64,000 nucleotides of DNA from Sporosarcina beigongshangi (GCF_016820535.1 NZ_JADHDY010000002.1:62001-126000), one strand, 5' to 3'; shown: positions 17,362-25,765, counted from the first letter of the stretch. Program-made: numbers and translations. The notes: generated by a model from the sequence alone, not told the origin.

Positions 17362-18050
17362 CCGGCCCCCACTGGGAAGGTGCCGTCAACGCCAGGCTGC
17401 TGGCCGGGGACATCTACCGAATGGGCCGCAGCGAATGGCTCACCGAGCGTGGTTGGCAGCAGCTCTATAACGACGGCGTCCGCACAGTCATCGACTTGCG
17501 GAACCCTGCGGAGCGCAAGCGCAGGCCGAGCGACCCGGTGGTGACGTCGGCGGCCATGGCGAGGTTCGCCGTCGTCCATTCACCAACGGAAGACCCGGAG
17601 GACCCGCGCTACCGCGACCGCTTCCAGCCGTACATGAACCATCCGCGGCTGTATGCGGACATGGTGGCGCTGTTCCCGGAGCGCGTTGCGGCCGTGTTCA
17701 GGGAGTTGGCGGCGGCGCAGGGCAAGGTGGTCATCCACTGCTCGGCCGGGCGCGACAGGACCGGGCTGGTGGCCACGCTGCTGCTGGCGCTGCTCGGGCA
17801 GTCGGAGCTTGCGGCGCGGGAGGACGAGGATGCGGTGCGCGGGATCAACGACTGGCATTTGGTGGCGCCGGTGAAGCACCCGTACGAGCGGCACCTGGGG
17901 CAGGCCGAGCTGGCCGAGGTGGTTCAGGGGCGTGGGGAGGCCGTGGCCGAATTCATTGACGGTCTTGATGTGCGCGCATTTTTGCTGGCCAACGGTGTCA
18001 CTCCGGGCGAGATCGACACTGTCATTGCCCGGTGCCGTGGGGGCAGCTGA
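17358..18050 (+). CDS. Tyrosine-protein phosphatase (dual-specificity-like)
   Basis: The protein has 230 residues. The CX5R signature HCSAGRDRTG places the nucleophilic cysteine at about residue 128 and the phosphate-binding Arg at 134. Upstream are VRTVIDLRNPAE, typical of the PtpB/IphP-type fold, and YMNHPRLYADMV. The preferred substrate (phosphotyrosine, phosphoserine or phosphoinositide) cannot be told from sequence. Its start overlaps the stop of the acetyltransferase gene, so a functional or at least expression link is likely. Confidence 0.88.
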   Translation: MTGPHWEGAVNARLLAGDIYRMGRSEWLTERGWQQLYNDGVRTVIDLRNPAERKRRPSDPVVTSAAMARFAVVHSPTEDPEDPRYRDRFQPYMNHPRLYADMVALFPERVAAVFRELAAAQGKVVIHCSAGRDRTGLVATLLLALLGQSELAAREDEDAVRGINDWHLVAPVKHPYERHLGQAELAEVVQGRGEAVAEFIDGLDVRAFLLANGVTPGEIDTVIARCRGGS

Positions 18051-18080
18051 ACGCCTGCAACGAGCAGTTGGAGGGTCCTT

Positions 18081-18108
18081 ATTACGATTTAGGGGTCTAA
18101 ATCGTAAT
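18081..18108. promoter_or_regulatory. AT-rich perfect inverted repeat
   Basis: ATTACGATTTA (18081-18091) and TAAATCGTAAT (18098-18108) form a perfect 11-bp inverted repeat around GGGGTC. It is strikingly AT-rich for this genome and lies 30 nt after the phosphatase stop and about 95 nt before the cyclophilin start. It could be an operator for the next gene or a weak terminator; no T-run follows. Confidence 0.5.
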
Positions 18109-18202
18109 AGCGGACGACATATTTGCGATTGTGCCTGTGGCTTGGACCGTTGGCGACGGTCTCCGGGATGCGCCGGAGGCGGCACCCCATAGACTTGAGG
18201 GC

Positions 18203-18889
18203 ATGTCTCTAACCAAAACCCCGCAATCAGCCGCGTCCAATTCCAAGAAGATGGTGGTGCTGGTCATCGCCATTGTGGTGGCGATGGTGGCCCTGGTTGG
18301 GGGAGGGGCGCTGCTGATGTCCACAATGGACAAGTCCGACGCCGGACAGGTCGCCGAGGGTGCGACGATCGCCCCGGACCCGGCCAAGGCGGAAAACCGC
18401 GAGTGGACCGGGACGGTGGACTTCAACGGCAAGGCCATGGACGTGACGCTGTTCGGGGACAAGGCGCCACAGGCCGTGGCATCGTTCCTGCACCTGTCCG
18501 AGACGGACTTCTTTGACGGGACAGCCTGCCACCGCCTGACCACCGGCGGCTTCGACATCCTGCAGTGCGGGGATCCCACCGGCACCGGAACCGGCGGCCC
18601 GGGCTACGAATTCGGGCCCGTCGAGAACGCGCCGGCCAACAACCTCTACAAGAAGGGCACGCTGGCCATGGCCCGGACCAGTGATCCGAACAGCAACGGC
18701 AGCCAGTTCTTCATCGTCTACGGCGACACCACCATCGATCCGGGTGCGGCCGGCGGCTACACCGTGTTTGGTGAAATCACCGGCGGCCTCGACGCCGTGG
18801 AGAAGGTCGCGGCGCAGGGCACGGTTGACGGCGCTCAGGACGGCGCTCCCGCCGCGCCCGCCGTGCTTGGGGCGGCCAGCTTTAAATAG
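18203..18889 (+). CDS. Membrane-anchored cyclophilin-type peptidyl-prolyl isomerase
   Basis: The protein has 228 residues from the ATG at 18203, with a short GAGGG upstream; a longer frame exists but adds only a low-complexity start. One membrane span lies at about 15-39 (VVLVIAIVVAMVALVGGGALL), so the catalytic domain is probably outside. The cyclophilin core is seen as ASFLHLSETDFFDGTACHRL, the degraded active-site loop FDILQCGDPTGTG, and GSQFFIVYGD with the conserved Gln-Phe-Phe. It helps protein folding, probably on the outer face of the membrane. The AT-rich inverted repeat upstream may control it. Confidence 0.88.
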   Translation: MSLTKTPQSAASNSKKMVVLVIAIVVAMVALVGGGALLMSTMDKSDAGQVAEGATIAPDPAKAENREWTGTVDFNGKAMDVTLFGDKAPQAVASFLHLSETDFFDGTACHRLTTGGFDILQCGDPTGTGTGGPGYEFGPVENAPANNLYKKGTLAMARTSDPNSNGSQFFIVYGDTTIDPGAAGGYTVFGEITGGLDAVEKVAAQGTVDGAQDGAPAAPAVLGAASFK

Positions 18890-18926
18890 CCGACCGGATG
18901 TGAGCAAGGGTCAACGGAGCGGCGGC

Positions 18927-18966
18927 AAGTGTAGGCTTCTACACTTGTGTCTAGTGTTCTAGACAC
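18927..18966. promoter_or_regulatory. Two back-to-back 20-nt palindromes
   Basis: AAGTGTAG-GCTT-CTACACTT (18927-18946) is followed without a gap by GTGTCTAG-TGTT-CTAGACAC (18947-18966). Each is a perfect 8-bp inverted repeat with a 4-nt centre. Adjacent paired palindromes of this size look like a double operator for a dimeric TetR- or GntR-type regulator. They lie just upstream of the weak gene at 19012 and about 700 nt upstream of secA2. Confidence 0.55.
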
Positions 18967-19011
18967 TAATTGTGGTGCCCGCCTTGTGCTCCATTTGGGG
19001 GAGGTTGCCCC

Positions 19012-19296
19012 ATGAGTGCCGTGGACGCGGATGCGAATGCGCGCAAGGCGCGACTCGCCAAAGCGCTGCAATTTCAAGTGGTCGCCAATGATGCACTCTT
19101 GTTGGTGGACGAGGGCGAGGATACTGCCGATGCGGACATGACCCTTTGCCTCCCTGCGGGTATTGCCTCGTCGGAGGCCCTCTGCATCCAAAACCTGGAA
19201 AATACGTTGCCAGGCAAGACCATCAGAATGCCGTACGTCTGCTTGCAACCGTGGACAAGACGGCAGCCAACTACGAGTCCGTGCTCCTGGGCATGA
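19012..19296 (+). pseudogene. Possible small gene with a frameshift, no known family
   Basis: GGGGGAGG precedes an ATG at 19012. The frame runs MSAVDADANARKARLAKAL for about 65 sensible residues, then turns to WTRRQPTTSPCSWA and stops at 19296. In another frame the DNA from about 19215 reads QNAVRLLATVDKTAANYESV, continuing LLGMKTKAA, which looks like a natural amphipathic helix. I infer that one short protein was broken by a single-base indel near 19210. It could also be an intact short gene. No family is recognised. Confidence 0.3.
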
Positions 19297-19656
19297 AAAC
19301 CAAGGCCGCCCATGGATGCCAGCGCGTCTCGAAGGCGGAGCCTTCTCGGGCTGGCAAGGCAATGGATAGCGCCAATTATCCCGGCCGAACAGTGATTGGT
19401 TGTTCGTGGGAAGTGCCCGGCCCGCGCCACGCGCCGGTGGCGGAATGTCCAGTAGCGGTTCGGCCGCGGCACCGACCCGGCTGCGGAGGCACGGCGGGGG
19501 CTGCTCTATGCTTGCGGTAACGAAACAAACACCTGATTTGTGGGTGGTCGAACTGTTGCCGCCATTGTTCCCTTTGTGACGTGAATCGTAATTTGTGCGC
19601 GCTGCCGGGCGGGCCTCGGGCGGTGGCGCTGACGAGCAAAATGGGCTGATGAGGCA
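19297..19656. other. Intergenic region upstream of secA2
   Basis: This is 360 nt without a convincing gene. The stretch 19495-19600 is lower in GC and contains runs such as AACGAAACAAACACC, the likely place of the secA2 promoter, but no clear -35/-10 pair stands out. The start of secA2 follows a weak TGAGG. Confidence 0.4.
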
Positions 19657-22089
19657 ATGGGCAAGGGCAGTGAAGCAACGGGCAGGCAGCGTCAGGCCAA
19701 GGGCAACCCCAAGATCGGCGGGAAGTTCAGGAACTGGCTGCTCAACACCGCGGGCGTCGTGAACACTGCGGGCCTGGACAGGGTCGCAAGCCGTGCCGCA
19801 GCCCGGGCGGAGGAACTGCTCCGCGGCAGCCAGGGGCGCACCGAAGTCCGCGGGAGCCTTGCCACCTTCGAATCGGCAACAGGCCCGGACCCGCTCAACT
19901 GGAGCGACGGCGGGCTGGAGGACTACCTGGCGGCGGCCAGCATGCTGGTGCAGGAAACGCTTGGCATGACGCCGTTCGACACGCAGCTTCTGGCTGCCGC
20001 CAACATGTTGCGCGGCACCGTGGTGGAAATGGACACGGGAGAAGGAAAGACCCTGGTCGGCGCGCTGGTGGCCGGGGCCCACGCCCTCCGGGGGAGCCGG
20101 GTGCACGTCCTGACTGTCAACGACTACCTCGCCCACCGGGACGCCGCCTGGATGGGGCCGTTCTTCCAATCATTGGGCGTCACGGCTGCTGCCGTCACGG
20201 AATCCTCGACCCCGGAGGAGCGCAGGGCCGCCTATCTGGCCGACATCGTGTACGTCTCCGTCAACGAACTGGGCTTTGACGTCCTGCGGGACCGCACCTG
20301 CACCGAGCCGGAACAGGAAGTCCTCCAGCCCTTGAACGTCTGCATAGTCGACGAAATCGACTCCGTCCTCGTCGACGAGGCCACCGTGCCGCTGGTCCTG
20401 GCCGGGCGCGCCCGCGAGGAATTGCAGTCCGTGGACGTGGCGGACTTCGTCAAGAAGCTCCGGGCCGGCGCCGACTTTGAGGTGGCACCGGACAAGCGCA
20501 ATGTGTCCCTGACGGATGCCGGCCTCGCGGCAGTCGAGGCGAGGTGGCCCGGCGTCGAACTTTATTCGGTGGCAGGCACGCCCCTGTTCTCCTCCGTCAA
20601 CACCGCCCTGCACGCAGAAGTCCTGCTGCACCGCGATGTTGACTACATCGTGCGCGACGGCAAGGCGGAGATCGTCTCCGATTCACGCGGGCGGGTTGCC
20701 GCGCTGCAGCGCTGGCCGGACGGGCTGCAGGCGGCGGTGGAGACCAAGGAGGGGCTGCGCGCCACGGAGCAGGGGGAGATCCTGGACCAGCTGCTCGTGC
20801 GCGACCTGGTCAAGAGTTTCTCGGCCGTGACAGGGATGAGCGGCACGGCCGTGGCTGTTTCGGAGTACCTGCGGGAGCATTATGAGCTCGACGCCGGGCG
20901 GATCCCCTCCCACAAGCCGTGCATCCGCGAGGACCTGCCGGAACAGATTTACGCCACCGGCGAGCGGCGAGACGCCGCCGCGGTCCAGGCCGCAGCGGAG
21001 GCGCATGCCACGGGCCGGCCGGTGCTTCTTGGCACGCACGATGTGGCCATGTCGGAGCGTTTCGCCGAACTTTTGGCGGCCCGGGGGCTGGCTCCCCAGA
21101 TCCTCAACGCCCGCAATGACAGCGTGGAAGCGCAGGTTGTGGCGCAGGCCGGGCGGCGCGGGGCGCTCACGGTTTCCACGCAGATGGCCGGCCGCGGCAC
21201 AGACATCCTCCTCGGCGGGACGCCCGCCAACCCGTCCGCGCACGCGGAGGTGGCCGGCCTGGGCGGCCTGCTGGTCATCATCGTGGGCCGCTTTTATTCG
21301 CCCCGCCTCGACGCGCAGCTCCGAGGGCGCGCCGGGCGGCAAGGCGATCCCGGTGCCAGCATCATCTATTCCAGCATGGCCGACCCAGCCGAGAACGGGC
21401 AGGAGGCGCACGGCCTGGAGCTCATCGAATCCGTGTCCCGGGATGTTGACGACGCCGGACTGGTCACCAAGGCCGGCATGTCCGCGCTGCTGGACCGGGC
21501 GCAACGGCTCGCGGAGCAAGAGCGGTTCACCACGCAGCAAAACTCGTGGAAGTACAACGAGCTGATCGCCTACCAGCGGCAGGTGGTGCTGGCCGAGCGG
21601 TCACGGGTGCTGCACGGGTCCGGCGCAGCACTTGACATCCTGGAGGAGCTGGACAACAGTCCCGCCGATGGCGCCGTCGACGAAGGTGGCGCCCGGCTGG
21701 CCGCGATGCGGGGCATCCTCGGGGAGGCGGAACTGGCGAGGGTGTGCCGGGAAGTCCTGCTGTTTGAACTCGACGCCTTATGGAGCGACCACCTGGCCCT
21801 GCTGTCCGAGCAGCGCGCGGCGATCCACCTGCGCGCCCTCGGCCGGCAGAACCCGTTGGACGAATTCCGCCGCGAGACCATCCGCGCCTTTGAGGGGTTT
21901 CTCGACGACGCCCACGCCAATGCGCTGGAAGCAGTGCAGGGCCTGGACATTGCCGACGGGCAGGTAGACCTTGAAGCGGCCGGAATCCGCCGCGGCTCCA
22001 CCACCTGGACATACGTGGTGGACGAGAACCCGTTCGGGAACCCCACCGACCAGGCGATCAAGTGGCTGCTGAAAAAGCTGGGCAGATAG
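19657..22089 (+). CDS. secA2: Accessory preprotein translocase ATPase SecA2
   Basis: The protein has 810 residues. It is a SecA-family motor that powers export of a subset of proteins through the SecYEG channel. Visible motifs are Walker A EMDTGEGKT (about 124-132), VLTVNDYLAHRDA, Walker B-type DEIDSVLVDEA, SGTAVAVSEYL, and STQMAGRGTDILL near 510. The box after DEIDS reads ATVPLVLAG where SecA1 has ARTPLIISG, and there is no Cys-rich zinc tail, so this is the accessory paralogue and not SecA1. Length fits actinobacterial SecA2 (about 780). It stands alone, with no accessory Sec glycosylation genes around it, as in mycobacteria. Confidence 0.88.
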   Translation: MGKGSEATGRQRQAKGNPKIGGKFRNWLLNTAGVVNTAGLDRVASRAAARAEELLRGSQGRTEVRGSLATFESATGPDPLNWSDGGLEDYLAAASMLVQETLGMTPFDTQLLAAANMLRGTVVEMDTGEGKTLVGALVAGAHALRGSRVHVLTVNDYLAHRDAAWMGPFFQSLGVTAAAVTESSTPEERRAAYLADIVYVSVNELGFDVLRDRTCTEPEQEVLQPLNVCIVDEIDSVLVDEATVPLVLAGRAREELQSVDVADFVKKLRAGADFEVAPDKRNVSLTDAGLAAVEARWPGVELYSVAGTPLFSSVNTALHAEVLLHRDVDYIVRDGKAEIVSDSRGRVAALQRWPDGLQAAVETKEGLRATEQGEILDQLLVRDLVKSFSAVTGMSGTAVAVSEYLREHYELDAGRIPSHKPCIREDLPEQIYATGERRDAAAVQAAAEAHATGRPVLLGTHDVAMSERFAELLAARGLAPQILNARNDSVEAQVVAQAGRRGALTVSTQMAGRGTDILLGGTPANPSAHAEVAGLGGLLVIIVGRFYSPRLDAQLRGRAGRQGDPGASIIYSSMADPAENGQEAHGLELIESVSRDVDDAGLVTKAGMSALLDRAQRLAEQERFTTQQNSWKYNELIAYQRQVVLAERSRVLHGSGAALDILEELDNSPADGAVDEGGARLAAMRGILGEAELARVCREVLLFELDALWSDHLALLSEQRAAIHLRALGRQNPLDEFRRETIRAFEGFLDDAHANALEAVQGLDIADGQVDLEAAGIRRGSTTWTYVVDENPFGNPTDQAIKWLLKKLGR

Positions 22090-22110
22090 CCGAGCCCGGG
22101 GTGGGTGGCG

Positions 22111-22510
22111 AATCTTTCGGACACATGACGTGGGCCGGCGGGGTGCCGGTGATTCATTCGGACACATAACGCGGGTCGGCGGGATGGCGGCGAATCATTC
22201 GGACGGCAAACGTCAGTAAATCGGTGTTTTGCCCACGTTTGCTGTCCGAATAAATGGGTGGGGTGCTGTGTAGCCGCGTCTACTGTCCGAAGGAATCGAT
22301 CGTGGTGGGCGGCGGATCTTTCGGACACATAACGCGGGCTTGCGGGATGGCTGGCGGGCTGCCGGTGATTCATTCGGACACATAACGTGGGCTGGTGGGC
22401 TGGCCGGGATTCATTCGGGCACCTAACGCGAGAAAAACGGCGTTTTGCCCGCGTTTGGTGCCCGATTGGTTTGGGAGTGTCGCCGGCACCCGCGTTTGGT
22501 GTCCGAATGA
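22111..22510. repeat. 41-nt-period intergenic repeat array (ATTCGGACA family)
   Basis: Forward copies of TTCGGACACATAACG-like motifs start at 22116, 22157, 22198, 22320, 22373 and 22414. The first three are exactly 41 nt apart, as are the last two. Inverted copies (GTTTGCTGTCCGAA, GTTTGGTGCCCGAT, GTTTGGTGTCCGAAT) lie at about 22235, 22281, 22451 and 22492. Forward/inverted pairs give long hairpins, for example 22198-22212 with 22235-22250 and 22414-22430 with 22449-22466. The array fills the gap between secA2 and the DHFR-like gene. Confidence 0.85.
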
Positions 22511-22611
22511 ATTGGGCGGAGCGGCCAGCCAGGCCAAACTTCTATGCGGGCGGGACAAAAGGGCGAATACTTGGAGGTGCCAACCCTTCAACAACGCAGG
22601 AGGCCGCAGAC

Positions 22612-23187
22612 ATGGCCAAGCTTATTTACACGGCAATGGCGTCCCTGGACGGCTACATCAATGACAGCGACGGCAACTTCGACTGGGCCATGCCCGATGA
22701 CGAGGTCCATGCCTTCGCCAATGACCTCGAACAGGGGGTGGGCACCCACCTGTACGGCCGCCGGCTCTACGAAACCATGAAGGTGTGGGAAGAATTCTAC
22801 GGCCGCTCCGACCTCATCAAGGTGGTCCGCGACTATGCCGACGTCTGGCACCAGATCGACAAGGTGGTCTACTCCCGCACCCTCTCCGAGACGGCCACGT
22901 CGCGCACGAGGATTGAACGCGAATTTGACCCCGTGGCAGTCCGGGCCATGAAGGATGCAGCCCAGCACAACATCTCCGTGGGCGGGGCCAACCTCGGCGG
23001 CCAGGCGCTGGCTGCGGGGCTCGTGGACGAGATCCACCTGCTGGTGTTCCCTGTCCTGGTGGGCGGCGGCACCCGGGCCCTGCCCCATCTCCCCAGCACC
23101 CCGCTGGAACTGCTGGACCAGCGCAAGTTTGGCAACGGCGTCGTCCATCTCCACTACAGCGTGGAGAACCTGCCTGCTGGCGCCTAG
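22612..23187 (+). CDS. Dihydrofolate reductase family (RibD C-terminal-like) protein
   Basis: The protein has 191 residues from the ATG at 22612, with a perfect AGGAGG upstream. It matches the RibD_C/DHFR-like family: LIYTAMASLDGYINDSDGNFDW at the start, THLYGRRLYETM, and ISVGGANLGGQALAAGLVDEIHLLVFPVLVGGGTRAL, read as separate blocks. It is expected to bind NADPH and reduce a pterin- or riboflavin-precursor-like compound, but members of this family are usually orphan reductases. The repeat array ends about 100 nt upstream. Its stop overlaps by 4 nt the stop of the convergent M50 gene. Confidence 0.85.
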   Translation: MAKLIYTAMASLDGYINDSDGNFDWAMPDDEVHAFANDLEQGVGTHLYGRRLYETMKVWEEFYGRSDLIKVVRDYADVWHQIDKVVYSRTLSETATSRTRIEREFDPVAVRAMKDAAQHNISVGGANLGGQALAAGLVDEIHLLVFPVLVGGGTRALPHLPSTPLELLDQRKFGNGVVHLHYSVENLPAGA

Positions 23188-23942
23188 ACCGCCAGCAGGC
23201 CCCACAGCAGCCAGGCGGAAACTGCCGCGGCGCCGAAGATGACCACGGCGAAGCCGCCGAGCCACAGGAACGACGGCGTGCGGGTCGCCTGGGCGAGGAG
23301 ATACGCGTCGGAGCTGCCGAGCTGGCCGCGGCGGCGCGTGTGGACGGCGGCGACCTTGAAGAAGTCGCGCACGGAGCCCACGCCGAGGGCGATGCCGAGG
23401 ATCAGCACCGCCCAGCCGACGGTTTCCGCGGTGGCGAACGTGACAAGGCATTGGGCGGCGGCGGCGCTGAGCAGTGCCACCATGATGCCGGTGAAATTGC
23501 GCAGGAAGATCAGGGCCAGCAGCAGGATGAGCGCGCCGATGGACGCGGCCGCCCCGGCCCAGCCCGCCGACACCGACCACACGAGTGCCAGCCCCACCAC
23601 CGCCGGTGCCGGGTAGCCCCAGAAGCCGGACCACGTGGCGCCGAAGCCGCGGCGGCCGCTGCTGACGAGCTCGCCGGAATGGTCCAGCCCGATCCGCAGC
23701 CCGTGGACCACGCGGCCGGTCATGAGTGCGGCGAAGGCGTGTCCGAGCTCGTGCACGAAGGTCACGTACAGCCCGAACCATCGCCAGGTGGCGTGTGGGA
23801 TGCTCAGGGCCACGGCCGAGGCGATGATCAGCAGCAGTGCTCCGAGGGGGAAGTTGGGGATGTCGGTGCGGATGAAGCCGTTGAGGATGGCGGACCACCA
23901 GCTGGCGGCGGCGTTGCTCAGGTCCCCTGCGGCGTCAGTCAT
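23184..23942 (-). CDS. M50-type membrane metallopeptidase-like protein
   Basis: The protein has 252 residues when started at the ATG at 23942 (MTDAAGDLSN); the frame upstream is low-complexity. A zinc-peptidase HELGH motif lies in YVTFVHELGHAFAALMTGR (about 75-85) within the second hydrophobic segment. Some six to seven membrane helices are visible. Actinobacterial M50B proteins of this type usually lack signalling partners and their substrates are unknown. The expected second metal-ligand motif (NxxPxxxxDG) of site-2 proteases is not evident, so protease activity is uncertain. Confidence 0.75.
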   Translation of the reverse strand: MTDAAGDLSNAAASWWSAILNGFIRTDIPNFPLGALLLIIASAVALSIPHATWRWFGLYVTFVHELGHAFAALMTGRVVHGLRIGLDHSGELVSSGRRGFGATWSGFWGYPAPAVVGLALVWSVSAGWAGAAASIGALILLLALIFLRNFTGIMVALLSAAAAQCLVTFATAETVGWAVLILGIALGVGSVRDFFKVAAVHTRRRGQLGSSDAYLLAQATRTPSFLWLGGFAVVIFGAAAVSAWLLWGLLAV

Positions 23943-24035
23943 TCCAGCAGCGTAGACGATGAAGCTGGCAGTCACGACTGGACCGGCGCTCTGGAAGCAT
24001 GCGCCGCGTTGCAGGGTCCCTCCGCAACGCCGCCA

Positions 24036-24272
24036 GTGCGCAATTGTTCGGCCACCGGCCACACCCCGCCGTTCGCCTCCCACTATCCGGACGAGGCCGG
24101 CAGAAATTCCGGGCCCGCGGTTGTCCGATTGGACGGTGCTGTAATTGGCGACGGAGAGCCGGAGGCCATCCGCCAGCTGGCCGGGGCTTCAGGAAAAGTG
24201 GAAAGACACGAAGTATCAGACTGGTCCTGCGCCGTCACTGACGCTGCGCCTCAGGGGATCCGCCGTGCGTGA
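24036..24272 (+). CDS. Possible small protein, uncertain
   Basis: A GTG-started frame of 78 residues in the gap between the M50 gene and the epimerase reads naturally in its second half: PAVVRLDGAVIGDGEPEA, then SDWSCAVTDAAPQGIRRA. The composition is acidic and balanced, unlike the Arg/Pro-rich antisense frames of this genome. There is no clear ribosome binding site and no family I recognise. It could be the remnant of a longer gene. I give it low confidence. Confidence 0.25.
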   Translation: MRNCSATGHTPPFASHYPDEAGRNSGPAVVRLDGAVIGDGEPEAIRQLAGASGKVERHEVSDWSCAVTDAAPQGIRRA

Positions 24273-24313
24273 AAACCCTTGTGCCGCCGCACGCCATGGT
24301 CTTGGCTGAGGTC

Positions 24314-25363
24314 ATGGCAAACATCTTGATCCTCGGCGGCACGGCCTGGCTGGGACGGACCCTGGCCCAGCAGGCGCTCGCCGCCGGGCACGACGTCACC
24401 GCCCTGGCCCGCGGCGAAAGTGGCGATTTCCCGGAAGGCGCGGCCGCCGTCGTGCTTGACCGCGACCACCCACACGGCAGCGCCCCGGACGGCATGTCCA
24501 ACGGCGGATATGCCCCCGTTGCCGGGCAGGATTGGGACCTGGTGGTGGAGCTGGCGCGCTTTCCGGCGCATGCCCGGTCGGCGTTGCAGGCGTTGTCGGC
24601 GCGGGCCCGGAACTGGGTGCTGGTGTCCTCCTGCTCCGTTTACGCGGACCATTCCAGCCCCGCCGCGGGTGAGGGCGCGCAGCTGCTGCCGGCGCTCGAA
24701 CCGGGGGAGGAGTACGCGGCGGAGCGGTACGGGGAGGCGAAGGCCGCCTGCGAGCAGTTGACCGCGGCAGCCCGGGAAGGCGCGGCGCTGCTGGTGCGGG
24801 CGGGGCTGATCGGCGGACCCGGGGACCCCACCGCGCGCAGCACGTACTGGCCCCTGCGCCTGGCGGATCCGCGCGGGCCTGCCCTGCTGCCCGTCGACGA
24901 CAGCGGCCACTACCCGCAGCACGTGCAGCTCGTGGACGTCCGCGACCTCGCCGCGTTCATCCTCGACGCCGGACTGGCCGGGCGCACCGGGCCGGTCAAC
25001 GCCGTGGGCTCGGCGGTCCCGCTGGCCGAAGCGCTCGACGCGGCGGCCGGGGCTTCCCGGACCGGTCCGGGGCCGGAAGGGGGTGCGGCGCGGCAGCTGC
25101 TCGACTACCCCATTTCGCGCATGGCGGACGACGCCGTTGCCCCCTGGAGCGGTCGGCGGTCCCTTCCGCTGTTGCTTCCACCGAAGACGGACTACGCCGG
25201 CTTTGCGCGCCGGTCGGATGCCCGGGCTGTTGAGCTGGGCCTGCGGCGCCGCCCCCTGGTGGAAACGTTTAGGGACATCGTTGCCTCCGACGATCCGTGG
25301 AATGGGCGGCAGCTGGCCTCGGGCCTCAGCGCAGCGGACGAAGCCGCCCTCCTGGCACGGTGA
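24314..25363 (+). CDS. NAD-dependent epimerase/dehydratase family protein
   Basis: The protein has 349 residues from the ATG at 24314 (GAGG just upstream). The nucleotide-binding loop reads ILILGGTAWLGRTLA at the very start, and a Ser-containing strand LVSSCSVYADH with YGEAK (Tyr and Lys of the extended SDR catalytic pair) follows at about 110-145. It resembles the atypical reductase-type epimerases common in Micrococcaceae. The substrate is unknown. The stop is followed closely by a repeat array. Confidence 0.82.
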   Translation: MANILILGGTAWLGRTLAQQALAAGHDVTALARGESGDFPEGAAAVVLDRDHPHGSAPDGMSNGGYAPVAGQDWDLVVELARFPAHARSALQALSARARNWVLVSSCSVYADHSSPAAGEGAQLLPALEPGEEYAAERYGEAKAACEQLTAAAREGAALLVRAGLIGGPGDPTARSTYWPLRLADPRGPALLPVDDSGHYPQHVQLVDVRDLAAFILDAGLAGRTGPVNAVGSAVPLAEALDAAAGASRTGPGPEGGAARQLLDYPISRMADDAVAPWSGRRSLPLLLPPKTDYAGFARRSDARAVELGLRRRPLVETFRDIVASDDPWNGRQLASGLSAADEAALLAR

Positions 25364-25410
25364 AAGGGTGAAAGCCAGCATCTCCACCCTCCTCCCCTCC
25401 CTTTCCCCAG

Positions 25411-25601
25411 CGACGCTCTATCACCTTCCGGGGTGTTTCCCGCATCGCTCTATCAGCGTTCGGGGCAGCGAACGGGTGGGAATTTCGTGCGGCATGGGGC
25501 ACGGGCTGGCCGGCCACCTGGGTGCTGATAGAGGGTTCCTTGATACACCCCGATTGGTGATAGAGGGTTCCTTGAAACACCCCGATTGCTGATAGAGCGT
25601 T
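25411..25601. repeat. 32-nt-period intergenic repeat array (CTCTATCA variant)
   Basis: CGCTCTATCA occurs at 25414 and 25446, exactly 32 nt apart. The inverted form TGATAGAG occurs at 25526, 25558 and 25590, again exactly 32 nt apart. The two complete units at 25526-25557 and 25558-25589 are nearly identical over all 32 bases. The two halves face each other, so they can pair. The array fills the gap between the epimerase and ABC-F genes. The core ACGCTCTATCAC resembles ACGCTGCATCAC of the arrays at 35, 55 and 61 kb. Confidence 0.85.
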
Positions 25602-25765
25602 TGAAGTGGGGCGGGCGGATGTGTGAAACTGTAACTGTTCTGTCCCCTACGTCAGGTATCACGTTGAAGACTTGGTTCGCTTTCGCCTAACCGCGCTGAA
25701 GTGATGCCCGCCCGCCCTTAACGGCCCGGCCGGCACCTCGGCGCCTTCATTTGTTGAGGAGAACC

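Noticed and set aside
18927-18966. McbR-type operator
   Set aside because: The half-sites are in the order GTCTAG-N4-CTAGAC, while the McbR motif as I recall it is TAGAC-N6-GTCTA; no methionine or cysteine genes are near.
25619-25690. Leader peptide for ribosome-mediated control of the ABC-F gene
   Set aside because: A 23-codon frame starting at an ATG exists (MCETVTVLSP...), but it has a poor start signal and no pairing stem-loops that could mask the ABC-F start are evident.
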